In this document: positions 15,679 to 23,439 of the stretch, in pieces
Layout: each line of letters opens with the position of its first letter
Numbering within the stretch: position 1 is the first letter of the stretch
Assembly: GCA_947447825.1 (NCBI GenBank)
Contig: CANFLL010000020.1
Coordinates: 1-51,805 of the forward strand
Origin: Chitinophagaceae bacterium
GTDB taxonomy: Bacteria > Bacteroidota > Bacteroidia > Chitinophagales > Chitinophagaceae
Reading direction: 5' to 3'
DNA length: 51,805 nt
The notes under the pieces: model-generated
What the model was told of the DNA's origin: nothing
Database searches by the model: none
The model's input: the letters and a program-made list of their open reading frames with translations, nothing else
Translations under genes and position numbers: made by a program

Positions 15679-15810
15679 TAATCTTTACTATTATGTTTTA
15701 TTTAAAGGCAATGAATATGTGCAAGCATCGTGAAAGTAATTGCCATTCATGTTCACCCCGCATAACAAAGTAGCAATAGTAATCAATAAGGCTAAGTTAT
15801 AGTAAGGCGG

Positions 15811-16503
15811 TTAGAAATTATAGCAGAGTCTGATGCCACCAGTAATGCTAGGAACAATACTGGTGCCGCCGGCAGCATCCACATAATTTCGAATGCTCAG
15901 AACAGAAAAATCAATGGTTTGCACCAATGAATCTCTGTCTTTGTTGAATTCTTTGTTTTCTGTATTTACCACTCTTATTCTTATGCCTATGCCTGCAAAC
16001 ATATCTATCACAAAGTTTTTATAAATTGAATGTTGAAAACCGCCTAGAAGGTTAATGCCAAATACTTTTTTGTGAACTGCAAATGCATCTTGCAGGGTAA
16101 TAGAGCTATCTTTTTTGTAGTAATAATTTATTTTGGTGTTATGATTGTCGTTGATGTAGAATAAGTTTCCTGCAAGATATAAGCCAGCTACTGGTTCTTT
16201 AAAAATGCCGATCTTAGTTTTGTTGAAATAATAACGCACTTCACTCTTTAGTTTAAATCCTTTCGAATCAATAAAAGAAGTGTCGGTTAATTCATTAACA
16301 CATTTTCTATATTTAATTCCTACTTCATTGTACCAAAAAAAATGATTAGATAACTTAACCTCCATTCCTCCCTGAATTGTGGGCATACTTATATCGTCCA
16401 TTAACGCAAGAGGGGCAAATTTTATGGAAACTTTTCCTGTTTGAGCATTGCTAAAGAATGCTAAAGCATAAAGGAGAACTGTTATTAAAAGTTTTTTTTT
16501 CAT
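15811..16503 (-). CDS. Exported protein, probable outer-membrane beta-barrel, unknown
   Basis: A 230-residue protein not recognised as a named family. ATG at 16503 (MKKKLL) is preferred; an in-frame ATG two codons upstream (16509) is also possible. The signal peptide ends near SNAQ (residue ~20). The rest alternates short amphipathic strands (VEVKLSNHFFWYNEVG, SEVRYYFN, GLYLAGNLFYIND, GGIRLCYNF) with a terminal Phe. That is the look of a small barrel in which DUF3575-like or generic outer-membrane domains are common. Monocistronic. Confidence 0.6.
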   Translation of the reverse strand: MKKKLLITVLLYALAFFSNAQTGKVSIKFAPLALMDDISMPTIQGGMEVKLSNHFFWYNEVGIKYRKCVNELTDTSFIDSKGFKLKSEVRYYFNKTKIGIFKEPVAGLYLAGNLFYINDNHNTKINYYYKKDSSITLQDAFAVHKKVFGINLLGGFQHSIYKNFVIDMFAGIGIRIRVVNTENKEFNKDRDSLVQTIDFSVLSIRNYVDAAGGTSIVPSITGGIRLCYNF

Positions 16504-16634
16504 AACCATAATGGCACAACTTATTTTCAGGGAGGTAAAATTAACAGATTTGCGAAATTATCTAATGGATGCTTTATAACAAATAAAGCTGTAGTGTTAT
16601 GCCGTTTATAGTTTGGTTTGTAATTAATAGGCAT

Positions 16635-16669
16635 AAAAAAAGGAGGCGATTCCTTAAATCGTCTCCTTT
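16635..16669 (-). terminator. Terminator of mdh
   Basis: Read on the minus strand, AAAGGAG-A-CGATT pairs with AATCG-C-CTCCTTT around a 5-nt loop, and a run of T follows. It starts 23 bp after the mdh stop codon. Confidence 0.85.
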
Positions 16670-16692
16670 CTAATAAGCGAGTAATTTGAGTA

Positions 16693-17622
16693 TTACAATG
16701 TTTTCAATACATCGTTCATGCTTCTCACAGCAGCAGCACTCTTATCGAAAGCAGCTTGTTCTGTTTCATTTAGCTTGTAATCGATAATTTTTTCAACGCC
16801 GTTTTTACCAATAATGACTGGAACACCCAAGCAAATATCGCTTTGTCCATATTCACCATCAAGTGCAACGCAACAAGAGAATAGTTTCTTTTCGTCACGA
16901 ACAATTGCCTCAACCAAAGCGGCTCCTGCAGCACCTGGTGCATACCAAGCAGAAGTGCCAATTAATTTAGTTAATGTTGCACCACCAACCATAGTGTCTG
17001 CAACAATCTTTTGTTGTTGTTCTTCAGTTAAGAAATCGGTAACTGGAGCACTGTTCCAAGTTGCGTAACGAATTAAAGGAATCATAGTAGTGTCTCCGTG
17101 ACCACCAACAACAATTGCATTTAAATCTGAAGGATTAGCACCTAAAGTAGCACTCAAATAGCATTTAAAACGAGCACTATCCAAGATGCCTCCCATGCCA
17201 ATTATTTTGTTTTTTGGCAAGCCAGTGCTTTGTAAAGCAAGGTAGGTCATGGTGTCCATAGGGTTTGAGATAACCACGATGATAGCTTCAGGAGAATATT
17301 TCAAAATGTTTTCTGCAACACTTTTTACAATACCTGCATTAACTCCAATCAACTCTTCACGAGTCATACCTGGTTTACGAGGTAATCCAGAAGTAATAAC
17401 TACTACATCGCTGCCAGCAGTTTTTGAATAATCGTTTGTGGAACCTGTTATTTTGGTGTCGAAACCTAAAAGGGCAGCTGTTTGGGTCATATCCAACGCT
17501 TTGCCTTCAGCAAAACCCTCACGGATATCAAGCAATACTAATTCTGTCGCTAACTCTTTGCGGGCAATATTATCGGCGCATGTTGCACCTACTGCACCCG
17601 CGCCTACTACTGTAACTTTCAT
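16693..17622 (-). CDS. mdh: Malate dehydrogenase
   Basis: A 309-residue NAD-dependent malate dehydrogenase of the lactate-dehydrogenase-like type: (S)-malate + NAD+ gives oxaloacetate + NADH, cytoplasmic, TCA cycle. Visible motifs are the Rossmann loop GAGAVGA (7-13), Asp32 at the end of beta-2 (LLDI, NAD preference), the substrate loop GLPRKPGMTREE with Arg82 (malate-type selector) and Arg88, the proton relay Asp148 with Arg151 (ILDSARF), and catalytic His175 in GGHGDTTMIP. Length is normal. It has its own promoter and terminator, so it is a single-gene housekeeping unit among envelope genes. Confidence 0.96.
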   Translation of the reverse strand: MKVTVVGAGAVGATCADNIARKELATELVLLDIREGFAEGKALDMTQTAALLGFDTKITGSTNDYSKTAGSDVVVITSGLPRKPGMTREELIGVNAGIVKSVAENILKYSPEAIIVVISNPMDTMTYLALQSTGLPKNKIIGMGGILDSARFKCYLSATLGANPSDLNAIVVGGHGDTTMIPLIRYATWNSAPVTDFLTEEQQQKIVADTMVGGATLTKLIGTSAWYAPGAAGAALVEAIVRDEKKLFSCCVALDGEYGQSDICLGVPVIIGKNGVEKIIDYKLNETEQAAFDKSAAAVRSMNDVLKTL

Positions 17623-17661
17623 AACGCAATGTTTTTTAATTAAAACTTAATTTTTTCGCCG

Positions 17662-17669
17662 CAAAGTTA
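17662..17669 (-). promoter_or_regulatory. -7 element of the mdh promoter
   Basis: On the minus strand TAACTTTG matches TAnnTTTG exactly, 39 bp before the mdh ATG. A TTG lies 16 bp upstream of it, inside the end of the preceding gene. Confidence 0.5.
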
Positions 17670-17677
17670 ACAGTCAT

Positions 17678-18292
17678 TTACTTGGCAACCACCTTTTTTT
17701 TCTTTTTTTTGTCTAATAAATTCTCAATAGGTTTTGTGTTTATCAGCTTAATTAACTCCTGCATGTTTGCTCCCATGTCGTAAGCTTTCACAAAATTCCT
17801 CTGGTTATCATAAACTGCCATAAAAGGAGTAAACTTTATGTCATAATAAACTGGAAGAAAATATTTAGTATCTCTTCCTATTACAAAGTTCTGTAGTGAA
17901 TTTGTGTTGTATTTTGTTTCGAAACCTTTGATAGAATCTAATGGATGGTAGCTAGCCATAACAAAGAAAGCATTTTTCAAGCTATCTATATTTTTCATTA
18001 ATTCTTTCATTTCGTGATGACAATGACTACATTCTGGACTGAAATAGATAATCACAACGGGTCTATTAGAAGGAAGGTTGTCTTTGGAAAACCAGCTACT
18101 GTCCAACTTGCCTGAAGTGTTATTTTTAGCTACGTTAATAAGGAACTTAAAATCTGGTATTATCTTGTCTTTTACATATTTTGGAATCGTATCTTTTACA
18201 ACTGCTGGTTTAATGTCGGCAGGTTTTTTATTTTGACAAAAGCTAAAGAAATTAATGCTCAATAATAATGAGGCGAACAGTATTTTTTTCAT
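17678..18292 (-). CDS. Thioredoxin-like exported protein (redoxin/TlpA-like)
   Basis: A 204-residue protein with an N-terminal signal (1-19, ends SFC-Q). A thioredoxin fold occupies about 65-185, with the redox motif Cys88-Ser-His-Cys91 in YFSPECSHCHHEM and a cis-Pro candidate in IKFTPFMAVYD. The C-terminus is very Lys-rich (DKKKKKKVVAK). Proteins of this kind act in the periplasm as thiol reductants or in cytochrome maturation, and the CSHC dipeptide suggests a reductant. It reads in the same direction as mdh, 55 bp upstream of it, but mdh has its own -7 element. Partner unknown. Confidence 0.75.
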   Translation of the reverse strand: MKKILFASLLLSINFFSFCQNKKPADIKPAVVKDTIPKYVKDKIIPDFKFLINVAKNNTSGKLDSSWFSKDNLPSNRPVVIIYFSPECSHCHHEMKELMKNIDSLKNAFFVMASYHPLDSIKGFETKYNTNSLQNFVIGRDTKYFLPVYYDIKFTPFMAVYDNQRNFVKAYDMGANMQELIKLINTKPIENLLDKKKKKKVVAK

Positions 18293-18374
18293 GCGTTAAA
18301 ATTAAAAGATTGTTCGGTTATAGACTTGAAGTTTTAGAAAAATGTTTATAATAAACTTTCGAATTAGCCAAAAT

Positions 18375-18419
18375 AAAACTGTCCCAAATATCGTTGTTAA
18401 CGTTACTTGGGACAGTTTT
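18375..18419 (-). terminator. Strong terminator after the 18507 regulator gene
   Basis: AAAACTGTCCCAA (18375-18387) is the perfect reverse complement of TTGGGACAGTTTT (18407-18419), with a 19-nt loop that holds a CGTTAACG palindrome. On the minus strand TTTTATTTT follows. A second AT-rich 10-bp inverted repeat lies at 18454-18480. Confidence 0.8.
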
Positions 18420-18506
18420 GTGTACTTAAAAATAGTTGTATTTATTTATGTCATTTACATTTAAAGCAAATAAATGTAAACCAATTTAAACTTAATATCA
18501 AACGTG

Positions 18507-19262
18507 TTATATCGTTTTAGAAGGAGTATGCCCAAACTGATCTTTATAGCACTTTGAAAAATAGGATAATGAATTGAAGCCAAGTGAAGTGGCAATTTCT
18601 TTCATAGGTAAATCTCTATTGCTAAGTATTAAAACACGAGCTTTTTCAAGTTTGCGTTTAAGAATATAATTCGCAGCTGTAATACCTAATTTGCTTTTCA
18701 AAATTCTATTTAGTGTACTATGGCTAATGTTTAGTTCTTCTGATATCTCAACAATATTTATTTCCTTAGCCTCATTTAAACTTCTATCGGAAATTTTATT
18801 TAGCTGTTCAATGACGCGAGAAGAACGAGATCCTGATATTTCAAAAGGAATTTCTCTTTCTATAACTGCCCTTTCTCTACTTTTCTCACTGATGAAAAGT
18901 AAGTTCTTAATTTTAAACACTAGGTTCTTTAATTGAAATGGTTTAACTAAGTAATCATTTGCCCCTAGTCGTAAACCGTCTTCAATTATATCGTTTGATG
19001 ACATTGAAGAGATTAGAATTACTGGTATATGGGCTAAGTCTTCATTACGTTTTAATGTTTGTAGAAAGTCTAGTCCATAATCGTTGCCAGACAGCATAAT
19101 GTCTAGCAAGATAATATCTGGTTTGAAGGTCTTGCAAATTTCAATTCCTTTACTAGATTCAATTATGTTCTCTACTTCAAATTCGGGGGTTAGGAGTCTA
19201 TTAATGATCTCTACAAATCCTGTTGAATCTTCAACTAATAGTACCTTCTTTTTGTCGTCCAT
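18507..19262 (-). CDS. Response regulator, receiver plus AraC-type DNA-binding domain
   Basis: A 251-residue transcriptional regulator. ATG 19262 (MDDKKKVLLVEDS) is preferred over a TTG eight codons upstream. The receiver domain (about 5-125) has the acidic pair Glu11-Asp12, phospho-acceptor Asp54 (IILLDIM), a Ser/Thr site (LISS) and Lys in LVKPF. The C-terminal AraC/XylS HTH (about 160-251) has two helix-turn-helix parts (VEISEELNISHSTLNRILKS and MKEIATSLGFNSLSYFSKCYK). It pairs with the receiver gene at 19428 and the kinase at 20240. A paralogue lies at 27438. It is not the hybrid HTCS type common at glycan loci, since kinase and regulator are separate proteins. Confidence 0.9.
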   Translation of the reverse strand: MDDKKKVLLVEDSTGFVEIINRLLTPEFEVENIIESSKGIEICKTFKPDIILLDIMLSGNDYGLDFLQTLKRNEDLAHIPVILISSMSSNDIIEDGLRLGANDYLVKPFQLKNLVFKIKNLLFISEKSRERAVIEREIPFEISGSRSSRVIEQLNKISDRSLNEAKEINIVEISEELNISHSTLNRILKSKLGITAANYILKRKLEKARVLILSNRDLPMKEIATSLGFNSLSYFSKCYKDQFGHTPSKTI

Positions 19263-19427
19263 TTTATTTAGTATAAATTTTGTCAAATGCTATAAAAGCA
19301 ATGGGGTTATTTAAAAATACGCATTTAAGAGCAATCATTTAAGAGTAAAATTATAGAAATTAATTTATCATCATAACAAGAATGTCTTTTTATTTGAAAG
19401 AATAACATCTTTTTACGATTAATTAGT

Positions 19428-20039
19428 TTAAAGAGGGGCATTTTCTCTATATAATTTACCAATTACCGTTTTCATTTTCATTAACTGTATTTTATTTCCA
19501 TCATCTAAAATTGAATGATTTAGCATTTGTAATAATTCAGTCAACACACTTAATTGAGCCTTCATAGACAAAGACTTTGGCGAGCACTCAAGTACGTTTT
19601 CAGCTTTTGACTGAACTTTTTTTAGATGTGTTTCAATTAAAACTTCAACCTCTGCATCTATTATTGTCTTTTTGTTTAATTGTACATTTATTGTATTCAT
19701 CAAATCAATTCTGCTTATCGACTTTGATAAATACCCTTCTGCTCCAAGTGCCATTCCCATTCTTAACTCTTCTTGCGTTGAAAGTGATGTTAAAAACAAA
19801 AAGGGAATATTATTAGCTTCAGGTAAAGCCCTGAACGTTTTGTAAAACTGATAACCATTCATAACTGGCATACATACATCGCAAATCACTAAATGTGGCA
19901 TTGTAGTAGAAACTATTTTCAATGCCTCATGACCATTGTGGGTATGAATTACATCGAAATTGGCGTACTCAATCATCCTCTTAACTACAGAGGCATAATT
20001 GGGTTCATCTTCAACAAGCAAGATTTTATGTTTGAACAT
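19428..20039 (-). CDS. Receiver-domain protein with helical C-terminal extension
   Basis: A 203-residue response-regulator-like protein. The receiver (about 4-122) has Glu10-Asp11, Asp54 (LVICDVCMP), Thr in FLFLTS and Lys in YLSKS. The ~80-residue tail (LIETHLKKVQSKAE... to GKLYRENAPL) is helical, has no DNA-binding motif and no obvious phospho-His at the place where its paralogue at 26789 has AHVIREP. It may bind a partner or be a degenerate dimerisation hairpin. It is divergent from the kinase at 20240 and followed by the AraC-type regulator. Confidence 0.8.
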   Translation of the reverse strand: MFKHKILLVEDEPNYASVVKRMIEYANFDVIHTHNGHEALKIVSTTMPHLVICDVCMPVMNGYQFYKTFRALPEANNIPFLFLTSLSTQEELRMGMALGAEGYLSKSISRIDLMNTINVQLNKKTIIDAEVEVLIETHLKKVQSKAENVLECSPKSLSMKAQLSVLTELLQMLNHSILDDGNKIQLMKMKTVIGKLYRENAPL

Positions 20040-20137
20040 ATTGACGAAAATATAAAAATCAATATATATAAATAATCATTGACGTGTATTTGTAATAGAT
20101 TGCTGAAAGAATATAATCTGTTGTGTTCGGAGTATAT

Positions 20138-20145
20138 TAGCTTTG
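20138..20145 (+). promoter_or_regulatory. -7 element upstream of the first PAS kinase
   Basis: TAGCTTTG matches TAnnTTTG exactly, 94 bp before ATG 20240, in the divergent spacer (20040-20239). No good TTTG is present at the expected distance, so the call is tentative. Confidence 0.35.
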
Positions 20146-20239
20146 TTGAACATCGTTGATTTCTTATTTTAAGATTGAAAAATTTGGCTTTTAAGCATAT
20201 TTCAATTAGACATTTTATTTATTGCCGTTAACTAGTTAC

Positions 20240-22141
20240 ATGAAGAATTCGGAAGATATAATTAAGTTTTATGAGCAGAAGCTGACTTTATTAGAGGAGG
20301 AAAGGGAAGTGTCTGATATGTATGAAAATGTGTTGCGCTTTTCGCATAGATCTGTTGCTGTGATGGGGATTGATCACAAAATTATTTGGATTAATGAAAC
20401 TGCTGAACGGATGTTTGGCTATAAAAGAGAAGAAATTAAAAACAAAACAATTTCGAAAGTACTGTTTGGAGAAGAAACGGATACTAGCAAAGTTCCTAAG
20501 GCCTTAAAAGATGCTTTACTTGGTCAGGTTAGTGTTTATGAACACATAGTTTATAAAAAAAGTGGGGTTAAACTTTGGGTGCGTGTTCACATGCATCCGC
20601 TATATAATAGAAAGAATGAGATTGATAAAATCTGCTTATATGGCACTGATATCACACAAGAAAAAGCTTTTCAAAAGAGAATTGAAGAAAGTGAGAATCG
20701 ATTTGAAAACTTATTAAAACATACTTCTGATATAATTTACACTATTGATAATACGGGAAACATAGTTAGTATCAATGCTGCTTGGACTCGGCTTACTAAA
20801 TATGAACAAGAAGAAACAATTAACCAACATAATAGCCTGTTTTTGCACCCCAATGATGCAATAAAATTAAATGAAGAAAGGGAAAATATTTTGCGTGGAA
20901 ATAGTTATTCATTCAATATTGATTTAAGGGTTTATGCAAAAAATAATGATATTGTATGGCTCAATACTACTTGCTACCCTTATTATTCTAACACCAAAGA
21001 AATTATTGGCTTTAATGGTATTGCAAAAGATATTACCGAACAAAAGAGAAACCAGTGTTATTATGAACTATTATCTAAAAATGTTAGTGACCTGATTTGT
21101 TTATTGAACAAAGATTCAATTTATCAATTCATATCTCCTTCAATAAAAGAAATAGCAGGATATGAACCACAAGAATTGATTGGTAGATACTCTTTTACTT
21201 TATACCACCCAGACGATATAATTAAAGCGATTCAGTACAGAGAAAATGTTTTGCAACAAAAAACTTCTCAGCAAGACAGTATTACACTAAGGTTTAGAAA
21301 GAAGGATGGCAACTATACTTGGTTGGAAATTACGGCTAAATACTTTTTTGATGACTTCTCGGATGAGTATCGAACGATTTTATCTGCCAAAGTAGCTGAT
21401 ATTAGGAAAATTGAAGAAGAAAAACTAAATGCTAAACTTGAGGAAGAGAGAAGGCTTAATAGAATTAAATCTGGTTTTGTCGATTTTGTTTCACATGAAT
21501 TTAAAACACCACTTTCTATCATCAAGGGTTTGTGCGAATTGATGAATATGGGGTTGGATGACGAAATATTAGATAAAGAGCAATTGCAAAAAGATATTGC
21601 AGGGATAGATTTTGAAACAAGAGGCCTAATAGATTTAATTGAAGATGTTCTTATAATTGAGAAAATGGAAAATGGGAAATTGCCTCTTCATACTAAAAGG
21701 ATTCATATTGAAAAAATAATAGCGGATGTTAATGACAGACTTTCTTTTAAAATAGACCACACTAGGAAAGCGAAAATTGAAGTTATTGGCGACCCTATTG
21801 CCATTGAGGGCGATCCAAAATATTTGGAAGTGGTATATAAGAATCTTCTTTCAAATGCATTTAAATACTCTCCTGGCAGTCCAGCTCCCATAATTTCAAT
21901 TCAGTTTACTGAAAAAAAAGTATCTATAGTTGTTAAAGATTTTGGCATTGGGATTCCTGAAAATAGTATGCACAATCTGTTCACCACTTTCTTTCGGGCT
22001 GATAATGTTGGCGATATCGAAGGAACAGGTTTGGGACTAAGTATTGCTAAAAAGTTTGTTGAATTGCACAATGGAAGCATCTTCTGTAAAAGCCAATTGG
22101 ATATAGGAACTGAGATGGTTGTTACGCTGCCAACGATATAA
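20240..22141 (+). CDS. Soluble PAS-domain sensor histidine kinase
   Basis: A 633-residue cytoplasmic kinase. ATG 20240 (MKNSEDIIKF) is preferred over a TTG six codons upstream. After a short coiled coil come three PAS domains (about 30-140, 150-270, 280-395; for example IIWINETAERMFGY and GNIVSINAAWTRLT). The HisKA domain has phospho-acceptor His419 in FVSHEFKTPLS. The HATPase domain has an N box (NLLSNAFKYS, near 533), G1 (DFGIGIP) and G2 (GTGLGLSIAKK). There are no membrane segments, so it senses an intracellular cue or redox/ligand state via PAS. It shares domain order and many motifs with the kinase at 28437. Expected to phosphorylate the receivers at 19428 and/or 18507. Confidence 0.9.
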   Translation: MKNSEDIIKFYEQKLTLLEEEREVSDMYENVLRFSHRSVAVMGIDHKIIWINETAERMFGYKREEIKNKTISKVLFGEETDTSKVPKALKDALLGQVSVYEHIVYKKSGVKLWVRVHMHPLYNRKNEIDKICLYGTDITQEKAFQKRIEESENRFENLLKHTSDIIYTIDNTGNIVSINAAWTRLTKYEQEETINQHNSLFLHPNDAIKLNEERENILRGNSYSFNIDLRVYAKNNDIVWLNTTCYPYYSNTKEIIGFNGIAKDITEQKRNQCYYELLSKNVSDLICLLNKDSIYQFISPSIKEIAGYEPQELIGRYSFTLYHPDDIIKAIQYRENVLQQKTSQQDSITLRFRKKDGNYTWLEITAKYFFDDFSDEYRTILSAKVADIRKIEEEKLNAKLEEERRLNRIKSGFVDFVSHEFKTPLSIIKGLCELMNMGLDDEILDKEQLQKDIAGIDFETRGLIDLIEDVLIIEKMENGKLPLHTKRIHIEKIIADVNDRLSFKIDHTRKAKIEVIGDPIAIEGDPKYLEVVYKNLLSNAFKYSPGSPAPIISIQFTEKKVSIVVKDFGIGIPENSMHNLFTTFFRADNVGDIEGTGLGLSIAKKFVELHNGSIFCKSQLDIGTEMVVTLPTI

Positions 22142-22519
22142 AGCGAAAATTTTAATTAGAGTTTTCTAAAACATTTAGAGATATAGAGATGCAAGATGAT
22201 ACGGAGATATTAGTGAATGATAATTGTGATTTGACCTTTTTTTACATTCAGAAATAATCCAGCTCACAGAAATTCCTTGCATAATGTCTATTTTTTTGGA
22301 AGGAAGTTTGGCAATTGAATATCTGAAAATGAACAGCATTTCCAAGAAGTGTTTTTTAGTTTTCTAGACATAATGTGCCTACTATTAATAGATGAGAGTT
22401 TTTAATTGCTCTATCCGGAATTCAAAATCATCGAAATATTTTTATAGCAATGGTTACCTCCTCGCTGGACGATGCTGATAAAACCTGACAAGAAATGGAA
22501 TGATTTCTGAATAAAATGT
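22142..22519. other. Intergenic between convergent genes, nothing recognised
   Basis: Spacer after the kinase. I see no ORF, palindrome array or promoter that I can support. Confidence 0.5.
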
Positions 22520-22542
22520 GCTGCTACTTCGGGAGTAGCAGC
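22520..22542 (-). terminator. Hairpin between convergent genes
   Basis: GCTGCTACT (22520-22528) and AGTAGCAGC (22534-22542) form a perfect 9-bp stem with a 5-nt loop. On the minus strand ACATTTTATT follows. It lies 38 bp beyond the stop of the 22580 gene and may end transcription from both sides. Confidence 0.6.
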
Positions 22543-22579
22543 TATCATTTTACACTCTTCTTTATTTTTTACTAAACGC

Positions 22580-23206
22580 CTAATTGCACTGCACCAACAT
22601 TTTCTCCGCTTCTTCTTGTCCCCAATTTGGATGGAAAGGTGTTGCAGGTTTATACGTTTTAAACAAATCTACCGACTTCTGGAACAATGGTTTTGCCAAT
22701 GCTTTTCCACCACCATAAGCTTCGGGGGTATTGAAGGTTGTCATGCCTTGCAAGTAATAAATACGAGGATTGGCTGCATCCGCTTTTGTGGCACTAGCCA
22801 AGGCATCTTTTGCTTGTGCACCATACGTTTGCCAACGACTCATAGGGTCAACCATCATTTGCAAAATAGCCACTTGTTGAACCATACAATAAAGGTCTGC
22901 ATTGTTTTCTATGGCTTGTGCCTTGCTAATATAGTCTTTGCACTTATCGGCCACTTTGTCTTTGTCAAGGCTTTTGTCAACCCAAGCACTTCTGTATAAA
23001 GACAAGGCTGCATAGTAATAAGGTAACCATTGTGTTTTTTCAGCATCTCCTACTCTTTCAAAAAAGGAAGATACTTCCGTAAGGTCAGCAGCCGTCTTTG
23101 CTTCCTTCATTTGTCCTAAACCTTTAATCATTGCACCCTCAAACTTAGATTGTGCATTTACCAACGTTGCCACTAATAGGCTAACGATAACTAGTACTTT
23201 TTTCAT
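22580..23206 (-). CDS. Exported TPR-like helical protein, unknown
   Basis: A 208-residue protein with a signal peptide (1-18, ends LVNAQ) and an all-helical mature part containing pairs of helices with small/aromatic spacing like tetratricopeptide repeats (YYYAALSLYRSAW, ADLYCMVQQVAILQMM, AANPRIYYLQGMTTFNTPEAYGGGK). Similar small periplasmic proteins are common in Bacteroidota, with no known function. It is encoded 233 bp downstream of, and in the same direction as, the TonB receptor at 23440-25680. A shared role is possible but not shown. Confidence 0.62.
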   Translation of the reverse strand: MKKVLVIVSLLVATLVNAQSKFEGAMIKGLGQMKEAKTAADLTEVSSFFERVGDAEKTQWLPYYYAALSLYRSAWVDKSLDKDKVADKCKDYISKAQAIENNADLYCMVQQVAILQMMVDPMSRWQTYGAQAKDALASATKADAANPRIYYLQGMTTFNTPEAYGGGKALAKPLFQKSVDLFKTYKPATPFHPNWGQEEAEKMLVQCN

Positions 23207-23439
23207 TGTTGTTTGTTTTATTGATTACCCCTATCCCCTAAAGGGAGAAAAGGAGAGTTAAAAAATAAGTGTATTAAAAAAATTTACACATTGGTAGATA
23301 GTAACATAGAAAAAATGTATTAAACGTTTCACTTTAAGATCACATAGTGGGTATGATAATTAATCTACAATTTCTATGTTTTCTTTTCTAAACTAATTCA
23401 AAAAACTATGTGACTGGTGTGCCTATGTTGTAAAGTAAC